Source: Flavisolibacter longurius
GTDB taxonomy: Bacteria > Bacteroidota > Bacteroidia > Chitinophagales > Chitinophagaceae
Length of the DNA stretch: 64,000 bases
Assembly (NCBI GenBank): GCA_014163555.1
Contig: JACJGO010000001.1
Coordinates: forward strand, 372,001-436,000
Direction of reading: 5' to 3'
Shown: piece after piece, positions 35,227 through 44,007 of the stretch
Position numbering within the stretch: the stretch's first letter is position 1
Layout: each line of letters begins with the position of its first letter
Position numbers and translations under genes: made by a program
Notes under the pieces: generated by a model
What the model was told of the DNA's origin: nothing
Databases searched by the model: none
Seen by the model: only the letters and a program-made list of their open reading frames with translations

Positions 35227-35685
35227 TTAGTAAATACGGCCGCTTTCATCTTCGTCAACTAGTCGTTGGGCCCGATCCCTGTCAAATACCAGCGACTTGT
35301 CTTTCAGCACCTGCCGCAGGATATCATGAATGGTAATAACGCCAAGCAGCTTTTCTTCGCCATCAAACACCAGCAGGTAACGGGATTTGGATTCTTCCAT
35401 TAAGATCATGCACTGTTCAACTGTATCGGTTGTGGCAATAACGGGTACATCGGTACTCATTACCTCTTGAACAGTTGTGCTGTTGCTGTGCCGTCCCTGC
35501 AGAATAACTTTGCGGCTGTAGTCGCGTTCCGAAAAAAGTCCTTTGTACACATCGCCTTCCATGACGATGAGGTAACTCATATTAAGAGAATTCAACAAAC
35601 TCAGGGCGTCAAACACGAGGGTATTTGGCGCCACATGGTTAAACGGTTTTGCCTTGGCTTCTAAAATGTCTTGAACTGTACGCAT
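35227..35685 (-). CDS. Protein with two CBS domains
   Basis: This 152-residue soluble protein consists of a CBS pair (about residues 12-65 and 75-130; SYLIVMEGDVYKGLFSERDYSRKV and YLLVFDGEEKLLGVITIHDIL). CBS pairs bind adenine nucleotides and regulate partner proteins. No enzyme domain is attached. The partner is unknown; the bestrophin gene is next door but separated by 80 bases. Confidence 0.92.
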   Translation of the reverse strand: MRTVQDILEAKAKPFNHVAPNTLVFDALSLLNSLNMSYLIVMEGDVYKGLFSERDYSRKVILQGRHSNSTTVQEVMSTDVPVIATTDTVEQCMILMEESKSRYLLVFDGEEKLLGVITIHDILRQVLKDKSLVFDRDRAQRLVDEDESGRIY

Positions 35686-35923
35686 GTCATCATTTTAATA
35701 AACAAAATTAGTCCTGTTCCTCTCCGGAATATAATTGCTAAAAAATGTTGCCGGAGCTGGTAAAGGAGGGGCAAATTAGGATTTTTACCGTGTTTGCTAC
35801 GTAGTTTTCCTTGATCTTCTGCGTACAGGTCCAATTCGCAACACCCAACACTATATTTTCACTATCAATATGTTACCTTAGTATTCTGTCCAACATCCTT
35901 GTTAAACCTAAACGCTAAATCCT

Positions 35924-38900
35924 ATGAATGCTTTGGTGTATAACCATCGCCGTTCGTTGCTGCTTATTCTGTGTTGCTGCCTTCATGTTGCTGTTTGGTC
36001 ACAGATCAAAGCCAACTTCACCGCCACTACCCGTTCGGGTTGTTCACCACTGGTCGTTTATTTTTCCGATAGTTCTGCCGGCTCTCCCACCAAATGGAAA
36101 TGGGACCTGGGCAACGGTGTTACGTCTATCCTTCGCAATCCTTCGGCCACCTATTTCAATCCTGGTACGTATAAGGTCAAACTCATTGCCAGCAATGCGG
36201 CTGGTGCGGATTCGATTGTAAAAACCGAGTTTGTTACGGTTTACGGCAGTCCGCAAGTTTCATTCTCGCAGGATAAAACGGGTGGTTGTTTCCCGCTGCC
36301 GGTGCAGTTTACCGACAACAGCAAAGCCGGAAGTGGCAACATTGTTTCCTGGCAATGGGATTTTGGCGACGGAACCGTTTCCACCGAAAAAAATCCGACG
36401 CATGTTTACAAAGCCGCCGGGAATGCTTTGGTAACGCTTCGGGTAACCAATTCGTTCGGTTGCGCTACTTCATTTACTATGCCGCAGCCCATTGTTGTAA
36501 CCGATGGCGTTAAAGCCAGCTTTCGCCACAGCGATCCCGGTATTTGTTCGGCACTGGTGTCTGTGCAATTCACCAACCAGAGTACTGGTACGGGGCCGCT
36601 CTCCTATCAATGGAACTTTGGCGACAGCACCCTGAGTGCTGCAGCAAACCCTTCGCATACGTACACCCGCAACGGCTTTTATACTATAAGCCTGAAGGTG
36701 ACCAGTGCCCAAGGTTGTGTGGATAGCATTCGCCAGGAGGGCCTGATAAAGGTCGGTGTTGCAAAAGCTGATTTTGCTGCACCGGTAGCTGGTTGTGTGA
36801 ATGAACCCGTTCTTTTCACCAGCACCTTGTCTTCTGCCACCTCTGTACGTTGGAATTTTGGTGATGGCACTACGGCAACAGAAATGAATCCTACAAAGCG
36901 GTTTACAAAAGCCGGTACGTACATAGTTCAACTGATCTCCAATTTTGGCGCCTGCCAGGATACTACCGAAAAACAAATTATCATCACGGATAAACCGGTT
37001 GCCGGTTTTACCGCCAATCAGCAAAGTTTCTGCAGCCTGCCGGCAACTGTTCAATTCCGGAGCACTGCTTCCGGCAACAATCTTCGGTACGAGTGGAATT
37101 TTGGCGACAGCAGCACGGCTACCGGCGCCACGCCGATTCATACCTATACCAACGAGGGCAACTATACGGTACAATTGGTGATTACCAACGATGCCGGATG
37201 CAGCGATACCCTTACCAGGGAAAATTTTATTACCATTCAAATACCCAAACTGGCCCTGCAGAGTTTTCCGCAAACGGGTTGTATCCCATTAACGGTTTCA
37301 CCAACGGCTACAGTTGCTTCTGGTCAAACCATAACCCGTTATGCCTGGGACTTTGGTGATGGCAACACATTTTCCTTACCGGCTCCTTCGCATACCTATA
37401 CAAAACCGGGTACCTATACCGTTAGTTTGGTGGTTACTACCGCTGGTGGCTGCATCGATACGGTGCGTATCGATAGTGCCGTGCGTGTGGGTGAAAAACC
37501 AAAAGCGGCTTTCGTCAACTTTCCACTGGTTGTTTGCGCTTTTGAAATGGTTGCCTTTACAGATAAAACAACCGGCCCGGTGGATCAATGGCTCTGGGAT
37601 TTTGGCGGCGGCATGTTTTCCACTGAACAAAACCCTGTAGTGCCCTTCAGCGATACGGGCTATCATCATGTTATGCTGATCTCTTACAGCAACACCTGCG
37701 CCGATACCATCCTGGTACCGTATGCAGTTTATGTAAAACCACCGGCTTCCATTTTCACACCGGTCAATAATTGTGAGAACCGGTACACAAAATACTTCCG
37801 CGACGAATCACTGGGAGCGACGTCCTGGTTCTGGGAGTTTGGAGATGGCACCACCTCAACAGAGCAGGCGCCAACACATACTTACGCAAGACCAGGCGTT
37901 TATACGGTACGGCAAACGGTTACCAATGGGCAATGCACGCATTCCAGTGAAAAAAATGTAAACGTTATCGATGAAAGCGCATTGATTCTTACGGCAGACA
38001 GTATTGTTTGCCGAAATCAGCCTGCAACCTTGACGGCAAAGGGTGTAAAGGTTGAAAACATCGCTGCATGGCAATGGGATTTTGGTGACGGCACCCGCAG
38101 CGCCGATTCCAATACCACCACGCACCGTTATCAAAAAACGGGCAACTATACCGTAACGCTGAAAATAACCGATCTACTGGGTTGTAAAAACACCTATACA
38201 ATACCGGTAACCGTTTACGGCCCTGCTGCTAATTTTACACCGGTGACTACAGAAGTCTGTCTGAAAGATAACCAAATCACCTTTCAGGAAACCTCCACTA
38301 CGGATGGCCTTCACCCGATCAATAAACGAATCTGGGATTATGGTGATAATACAAAGGACTCCCTGTCTGCAGCCCCGTATCAACACAGTTATGCCGCGGC
38401 AGGAACCTACGCCGTTAGTTTGACGGTGGTGGATACATATGGTTGTCGTGACACCAAAACGCTTCCTGCTGCCGTGCTGATTGCACAACCAACCGCAGCG
38501 TTTGGGGTAAGCGATACGTTGACCTGCACCGGCAAAACCATTTCGTTTTCCAATACATCAACCGGCATTGAGCCAACCTATCAATGGTCGTTTGGTGATG
38601 GTGGCAGCAGCGCAGCGCCAAGACCATCGCATGCCTACACCAAAACCGGTGTTTACAGCATTGGCCTGTATGTTACGGATAAATATGGTTGTAAGGATTC
38701 ACTGACCAGAACGAACCTGGTAACCATTTCCTATCCCAAAGCAAAAATGGCAGTATCAGATTCTATCGGCACCTGTCCGCCGCTGCTGGTTCAGTTTACC
38801 AACCTTTCAACTGAGTATACCCATGTGCGCTGGGATTTTGGCGACGGCACCCATTCAAACCTGGATGCTCCCTCTCATTTTTACACGGCACCGGGAACCT

Positions 38901-40717
38901 ATACTGCTTTGTTAATTGCTACAGGCCCGGGCGGCTGTACCGACACAGTGCGACAAAAAATCGTGGTCAAAGGGCCCAGTGGTTCCTTTACATACAGTCC
39001 GCTTACAGGCTGTAATCCGCTAACGGTAAATTTCACCGCCAGCACCCAAAACAGTATCTCGCTAATCTGGGATTTTAGCGATGGATCAACGGCGCCATCC
39101 CACGGATCAACTATAAAGCATACCTACGTTTCTGCCGGTGAATTTGTACCAAAAATGATTGTAACCGATGATGCCGGGTGCAGCGTTCCGATTGTTGGCA
39201 AGGATACCATCCGCGTGGTGGGTGTTACTGCGGCTTTCGAACTTAGCGGCACTACGTTTTGCGATAACGGGCAGGTGCAGTTTACCAACAAAACGGTAAG
39301 CAATGATTATATCACCGGCTATCAGTGGAGCTTTGGCGATGGAGCCACCAGCACGGCTATGCATCCTGTTCATCGGTACACTAAGGCGGGCAATTATATG
39401 GTTCGTTTAAAAGTAACCACACAAACCGGATGCACCAGTGAATATGTAGTAACCGACACTATCACCATTTACAATAAGCCCGCTATTAGCATTTCCGGCG
39501 ATTCGGCTTCCTGTGCGCCTGCAGCACTTACATTTAAGGGGATAGCAGCCTCCAGTGATCCTTCTCTGCAATGGGACTGGAACTTTGCCAATGGCCAGAG
39601 ATCCGCCATACAAAATCCGGAGCAACAAACCTATCTAGCAGAAGGAACCTACATGGTTTCGGCCATTGCTACAAACCAATATGGCTGTAAGGATGCGGCT
39701 ACAAAACCCATCACCATCTATCCATCACCGAATACAAATGCCGGCGCCGATGGGTGGATTTGCCGGGGCACAACAGCACAGCTGCAGGCAACCGGCGCCA
39801 TTACGTATACCTGGCAGGCGGCATCAACTTTAAGCTGCACCCAATGTGCAAATCCTGTGGCAACTCCTACGGATTCGACACGGTATATCGTCACCGGAAC
39901 GAACAGCTTTGGTTGTCGTACATCTGATACCGTCATTGTGAGAGTGCACCAACCTGTAACACTCCTCGTTGGAAGCGGAGATACAATCTGCATTGGCGAA
40001 ACCAGCCGCTTGGTTGCCAGCGGGGCAGAAGTTTATAACTGGTCGCCGGCCACCGGTGTGAAAGATCCTGCAACCGGAACAACCACAGTAACACCGCAGG
40101 TTTCCACCCGCTATACGGTTATTGGACGGGATAGGGCCGGCTGTTTTAGCGATACGGCTTCTGTTGAAATCAGGGTCTGGCCAAGGCCAACAGTATCCAT
40201 TGAGGATGTCATTACATTGCCAGTAGGAAATTCCGTTGTGCTGCGACCGCAGTATTCAAGCGATGTTTCGGCATACCAATGGAGCCATGCCCAAACACTG
40301 AGCTGTGCTACTTGCCCCTACCCTTCTGCCAAACCAAAAGCAGAAACCACCTATTCGATCACTGCAAAAAATGAGGGCGGTTGTGCAGCCAAAGACGAAG
40401 TGACGGTGCAGGTAGTTTGCAACGGCGGCAATTTGTTTATTCCAAATACATTTTCACCGAACAATGATGGTGTCAACGAACAGTTTTACCCCCGTGGATC
40501 GGGTATTAGCCGTATCAAATCCCTTAAAATTTTCAACCGCTGGGGAGAGATCGTATTTAGTCGTGATGATTTTAATGCCAATGATGCGACAGCCGGTTGG
40601 GATGGTACTTTCAAAGGAAAGCTTTTATCACCTGATGTGTACATCTATAGCTGTGAAGTGATATGCATAAATAATGAGGTGTTATCATTTAAGGGTGATA
40701 TAACTCTGTTAAGGTGA
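35924..40717 (+). CDS. Giant PKD-repeat surface protein with gliding-type C-terminal domain
   Basis: This 1597-residue protein has a signal peptide (through about residue 26) and about fifteen PKD repeats, each with a W-x-F/L-G-D/N-G core (for example WQWDFGDGT) and an HxYxxxGxYTVxL-like strand. Three more Ig-like repeats with paired Cys (about residues 1265-1500) follow, then a C-terminal CHU_C domain starting NLFIPNTFSPNNDGVN. CHU_C is the T9SS type B sorting domain found in SprB-like adhesins. The protein should be exported to the cell surface as a long rod for adhesion or motility. The PorP/SprF gene that type B substrates need lies 92 bases downstream. Confidence 0.93.
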   Translation: MNALVYNHRRSLLLILCCCLHVAVWSQIKANFTATTRSGCSPLVVYFSDSSAGSPTKWKWDLGNGVTSILRNPSATYFNPGTYKVKLIASNAAGADSIVKTEFVTVYGSPQVSFSQDKTGGCFPLPVQFTDNSKAGSGNIVSWQWDFGDGTVSTEKNPTHVYKAAGNALVTLRVTNSFGCATSFTMPQPIVVTDGVKASFRHSDPGICSALVSVQFTNQSTGTGPLSYQWNFGDSTLSAAANPSHTYTRNGFYTISLKVTSAQGCVDSIRQEGLIKVGVAKADFAAPVAGCVNEPVLFTSTLSSATSVRWNFGDGTTATEMNPTKRFTKAGTYIVQLISNFGACQDTTEKQIIITDKPVAGFTANQQSFCSLPATVQFRSTASGNNLRYEWNFGDSSTATGATPIHTYTNEGNYTVQLVITNDAGCSDTLTRENFITIQIPKLALQSFPQTGCIPLTVSPTATVASGQTITRYAWDFGDGNTFSLPAPSHTYTKPGTYTVSLVVTTAGGCIDTVRIDSAVRVGEKPKAAFVNFPLVVCAFEMVAFTDKTTGPVDQWLWDFGGGMFSTEQNPVVPFSDTGYHHVMLISYSNTCADTILVPYAVYVKPPASIFTPVNNCENRYTKYFRDESLGATSWFWEFGDGTTSTEQAPTHTYARPGVYTVRQTVTNGQCTHSSEKNVNVIDESALILTADSIVCRNQPATLTAKGVKVENIAAWQWDFGDGTRSADSNTTTHRYQKTGNYTVTLKITDLLGCKNTYTIPVTVYGPAANFTPVTTEVCLKDNQITFQETSTTDGLHPINKRIWDYGDNTKDSLSAAPYQHSYAAAGTYAVSLTVVDTYGCRDTKTLPAAVLIAQPTAAFGVSDTLTCTGKTISFSNTSTGIEPTYQWSFGDGGSSAAPRPSHAYTKTGVYSIGLYVTDKYGCKDSLTRTNLVTISYPKAKMAVSDSIGTCPPLLVQFTNLSTEYTHVRWDFGDGTHSNLDAPSHFYTAPGTYTALLIATGPGGCTDTVRQKIVVKGPSGSFTYSPLTGCNPLTVNFTASTQNSISLIWDFSDGSTAPSHGSTIKHTYVSAGEFVPKMIVTDDAGCSVPIVGKDTIRVVGVTAAFELSGTTFCDNGQVQFTNKTVSNDYITGYQWSFGDGATSTAMHPVHRYTKAGNYMVRLKVTTQTGCTSEYVVTDTITIYNKPAISISGDSASCAPAALTFKGIAASSDPSLQWDWNFANGQRSAIQNPEQQTYLAEGTYMVSAIATNQYGCKDAATKPITIYPSPNTNAGADGWICRGTTAQLQATGAITYTWQAASTLSCTQCANPVATPTDSTRYIVTGTNSFGCRTSDTVIVRVHQPVTLLVGSGDTICIGETSRLVASGAEVYNWSPATGVKDPATGTTTVTPQVSTRYTVIGRDRAGCFSDTASVEIRVWPRPTVSIEDVITLPVGNSVVLRPQYSSDVSAYQWSHAQTLSCATCPYPSAKPKAETTYSITAKNEGGCAAKDEVTVQVVCNGGNLFIPNTFSPNNDGVNEQFYPRGSGISRIKSLKIFNRWGEIVFSRDDFNANDATAGWDGTFKGKLLSPDVYIYSCEVICINNEVLSFKGDITLLR

Positions 40718-40809
40718 CGAATCAACGTAAGTAACAAACAATGACAAATATTTAATTAAACAAATAATTCCAAATCCTTGCCTGTACAAAACGTTCTAAA
40801 TCCAACAGT

Positions 40810-41823
40810 ATGAAATACCATTACACGCTGATCCTTATGCTAACTTGCTTTCTAACTTCTACCACCAGTCTATCGCAGGATATTCATTTTTCGCAGTTTT
40901 TTGAAGCTCCACTGTATCGCAACCCCGCCTTAGCAGGACTTATAGATGGAGATGTGAGAATACAAGGAGTATACCGTACACAGTGGAATAGCATAGCAAA
41001 AGCATATAAGACTACTTCATTCAATGCGGAATACAAGCTTCATTTAACGTCCGATGACTATTTAACTATTGCCGCACAAATGCTTCATGATAAAGCCGGA
41101 TCAACAAATTTAACCACCACCCATTTTCTCCCGGCAATTAATTATCACAAGTCTTTAAGTTCAGATAAGAATATATACCTGTCAATAGGCTTTATGGGCG
41201 GATTTGTACAGCGTCGAATCGACCGCAGCAAAATGACCACAAACAGCACATATGAAGGAAGTGGTGATGGAGAATCAGATCTCCTGCAATCCCATTACAG
41301 TTATTTTGACGGTAGTACTGGAATAAGTCTAAATGCTCAGCTAAGTGACAATCCAGAAGATATGTTAGTATTGGGAGCAGCTTATCACCACTTTAACAAA
41401 CCAAAGAATTCATTTTTCAATAATGAAAAAGTAGCTGTTCCCGCAAAGTTAGTTTTTAGTGCAGATGCCAAGCTTGCATTAGATGATCAATTTATTACTA
41501 CGGTTCATAATGATTTCGTTAAGCAGGATTCGTATCATGAAATAATCAGTGGCGCATTGTTAGGTTATAAAATGGGACCATATACAGAGGATTCATATAC
41601 TTTGCTAAGCTTGGGTGTATTTTACCGATGGAGTGATGCTTTCATTCCGGTCGTTCAACTAGACTATTCTTCTCTTTCCTTTTCACTTAGCTATGATGTG
41701 ACTTCCTCCCAGCTTACGTCTTTGAATTACGGTAAAGGAGGTTTCGAATTGGGTGTAACTTATACTGGCTTTCTGAACCGCGAATATTCTACGATCAATG
41801 CTACGAAGTGTCCACGGTTTTAA
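40810..41823 (+). CDS. PorP/SprF family type IX secretion membrane protein
   Basis: This 337-residue protein has a signal peptide (to about SLSQ, residue 22) and the family opening QDIHFSQFFEAPLYRNPALAGL. It is a 14-strand-type outer-membrane barrel; the C-terminal strands (GGFELGVTYTGFLNR) are typical. SprF-like proteins are needed to secrete and attach CHU_C-bearing partners, and the gene directly follows such a partner. Its base composition is more AT-rich than the upstream gene. Confidence 0.93.
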   Translation: MKYHYTLILMLTCFLTSTTSLSQDIHFSQFFEAPLYRNPALAGLIDGDVRIQGVYRTQWNSIAKAYKTTSFNAEYKLHLTSDDYLTIAAQMLHDKAGSTNLTTTHFLPAINYHKSLSSDKNIYLSIGFMGGFVQRRIDRSKMTTNSTYEGSGDGESDLLQSHYSYFDGSTGISLNAQLSDNPEDMLVLGAAYHHFNKPKNSFFNNEKVAVPAKLVFSADAKLALDDQFITTVHNDFVKQDSYHEIISGALLGYKMGPYTEDSYTLLSLGVFYRWSDAFIPVVQLDYSSLSFSLSYDVTSSQLTSLNYGKGGFELGVTYTGFLNREYSTINATKCPRF

Positions 41824-41956
41824 GAAGAGTGATACTAAATTTATGTAATTCAAAATAAACCCAGATATAGAAAAACGATACTCCAAAAATAACTTACCTA
41901 CTGAATTAAGATATATTTAAAACTTCTTACAAAACTTCATCTTAAGTTGCAGGAAG

Positions 41957-42721
41957 ATGGAATATTTCGTTCAACCGGGTTCAATTGTCCGAAAGATCTG
42001 GGGGAAGAGTGATACGATCCTTGTGATCTTTTCCGGCGCGGCAGCCGAATTTGCCCTCAATAGGGCTGTTGACTGGCTGTACTTCACCGGCCGGCTTCCG
42101 GCTGACCCGGTGGGCCGTCTATTTTCTACGGTTAGCTATGCCCGTCAGATTGTTTTTGCGTCGAAGGTTGATGCGGAAAAAGCGATTGACAAAATCACAT
42201 CCATCCATGCTGGTGTGGAAAAAGCAAGAGGGGCGAAGATTCCCGACTGGGCATACCGTGATGTATTGTTCATGCTGATCCACTACTCCATTGCAGCCTT
42301 TGAATTGCTGGAAAGAGGCCTGACGTCTGCCGAAAAAGAAGAAATGTACAATGTGTTTCTGCGCATTGGTCAGCGCATGCAGATTCCCGGTTTGCCCCCC
42401 ACCTATGAAGCCTGGTTGCCGGTGCGGGAGAAACACATGCAAGAAGATCTGGTTCGCAGTCGCTACACAGATGATCTTTTTGTACAGTACAAACGAAGCC
42501 TCGGAAGTTTCCGGTATTATGTGATGAAGGAAGCGCAGATACTTGTGATACCCCAACGGGTGCGACAGCTTTTGCAATTCAGAAAATTTTCTTTACTTAC
42601 AGTGTTGGTCCCGTGGTATCAGCTAAGCAAAACGTTGAAGTTGGATGGGTTGGTGAAAGCGCTTTTGCTTCCGCGGGAATACAAAGCGCAGATTCGAGCA
42701 CTCGACATGACAACTACCTAA
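41957..42721 (+). CDS. Oxygenase MpaB / rubber oxygenase family protein
   Basis: This 254-residue protein fits the DUF2236 / MpaB family: IVRKIWGKSDTILVIFSGAAAEFALNRA resembles the N-terminal core, and VLFMLIHYSIAAFELLERGLT and KHMQEDLVRS are later conserved segments. Family members are heme-dependent oxygenases or have unknown substrates. It has no signal peptide. It ends 7 bases before the next gene, so the two are probably co-transcribed. Confidence 0.8.
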   Translation: MEYFVQPGSIVRKIWGKSDTILVIFSGAAAEFALNRAVDWLYFTGRLPADPVGRLFSTVSYARQIVFASKVDAEKAIDKITSIHAGVEKARGAKIPDWAYRDVLFMLIHYSIAAFELLERGLTSAEKEEMYNVFLRIGQRMQIPGLPPTYEAWLPVREKHMQEDLVRSRYTDDLFVQYKRSLGSFRYYVMKEAQILVIPQRVRQLLQFRKFSLLTVLVPWYQLSKTLKLDGLVKALLLPREYKAQIRALDMTTT

Positions 42722-42728
42722 ACCGCCC

Positions 42729-43361
42729 ATGATAAAAAAAGATTTCATCGCCCAGGTTGTAAAACACGGTGTACCCGTACAGGAAGCTGAAGAACACTGG
42801 CTCCAAATCGAAACGGCCTACTTAGAGCCCGGCCGCTACTTTCACGACCTGTCTCACCTGGAGTACCTGCTCATCGAACTCATTCCGTTAAAGCCCCGTT
42901 TTGAAGACTGGGAAACGACATTCTTCTCACTTGTTTATCATGATGTGGTGTATGATGTGGAGCAGCATATGGTGATGAATGACAACGAAGAAAAAAGCGC
43001 CGACTTTGCCGTTAAACAAATGACCGCAATGAAATTTCCGGCTGCCATCATTGACAAATGCCGGGGACAGATTATGGCTACCCAAAAGCACGGGCTGGCT
43101 GCAGAAAACGATACCAATCTATTTACAGATGCTGATCTTTCCATATTGGGCAAACCCTGGCCACAGTATGCTGCTTACAAGGACAAAATCCGGAAAGAGT
43201 TTTCGGTATATACCGATTCTATTTACAAAACTGGCCGGCGCAAATTTTTAGAAACCTACCTGCAGAGGGAACCCATTTTTAAAACCAAATATTTCTACGA
43301 CCGTTACGAAGAAACGGCAAAAGCAAATATGCGGAAAGAGCTGGAGCTATTGCAGGAATAA
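42729..43361 (+). CDS. HD-superfamily metal-dependent phosphohydrolase
   Basis: This 210-residue protein has HD-type metal motifs: YFHDLSHLEYLL, SLVYHDVVYD and TDADLSILG. It matches the predicted HD phosphohydrolase group (COG4339), whose substrate is unknown. The seven-base gap to the MpaB-like gene suggests a shared function or transcript. Confidence 0.88.
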   Translation: MIKKDFIAQVVKHGVPVQEAEEHWLQIETAYLEPGRYFHDLSHLEYLLIELIPLKPRFEDWETTFFSLVYHDVVYDVEQHMVMNDNEEKSADFAVKQMTAMKFPAAIIDKCRGQIMATQKHGLAAENDTNLFTDADLSILGKPWPQYAAYKDKIRKEFSVYTDSIYKTGRRKFLETYLQREPIFKTKYFYDRYEETAKANMRKELELLQE

Positions 43362-43437
43362 CGGTGTCTAGTAATCGATTTACCGTTACACCAGCGGTGA
43401 AATGATGGAATGAAGTAGAACAGCAGCACAGGCTTTT

Positions 43438-43932
43438 CTATACAATACTCAATCCCACAGGATCGGCAAAATGAAACCGCGAATGATCAAAAACAAACCC
43501 TGCCTGAAGATGCATTTCTTCCACCTTTTCAACGGCCCGCTCCAATAATACATACTGCGGATCGGCATCAAAATAACGATAGCTTGCTACGTTGGCAATC
43601 TGGTTCCTCCGCAGGAATTCAGCCACAACAATGTTGATCGCAGAAATAATAATGTACAGCGCATCGATGTATTGCTCGTCGTGCAGCAAACGATTTTCCT
43701 GTAACATCTGAACAGAACCCACATTGATCATGTTGGAGATAAACGCATCGGTTGGCGTTTGCACATCATAATTCAGGTCGTACTTCACGGCCTCTAATCC
43801 GCGGTTGGCTACAAAAACAGAGAACAATTCGGTAACGAATTCTTCCAGGCGGATAAAATCAATCTTTTCCATTGTTTCCGCAATGCCGGGTGTGATGAGG
43901 ATATTCTCCTGCAGGATCTCTTTCGTATTCAT
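43438..43932 (-). CDS. Conserved-looking protein of unknown function
   Basis: This 164-residue soluble, mostly helical protein (MNTKEILQENILITPGIAE...) has no motif I recognise and no signal peptide or membrane helix. The long open frame, good start and position between functional genes support it as real. It is separated from gcvP by the gcvP terminator. Confidence 0.7.
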   Translation of the reverse strand: MNTKEILQENILITPGIAETMEKIDFIRLEEFVTELFSVFVANRGLEAVKYDLNYDVQTPTDAFISNMINVGSVQMLQENRLLHDEQYIDALYIIISAINIVVAEFLRRNQIANVASYRYFDADPQYVLLERAVEKVEEMHLQAGFVFDHSRFHFADPVGLSIV

Positions 43933-43958
43933 ACAGCAAGTGATTATGTTTTAAATAT

Positions 43959-43988
43959 AAAAAAGGCTGCTCAAAGGAGCAGCCTTTT
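43959..43988 (-). terminator. Terminator of gcvP
   Basis: AAAAGGCTGCTC and GAGCAGCCTTTT form a perfect 12-bp stem with a 4-base loop; T residues follow on the minus strand. Confidence 0.92.
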
Positions 43989-44007
43989 GCAGGAATATTT
44001 TTAATCC

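Noticed and set aside
36470-37273. Minus-strand ORF (267 codons) inside the PKD protein gene
   Set aside because: It is antisense to repeated PKD modules, which create long open frames on the other strand; no motif or start signal was seen.
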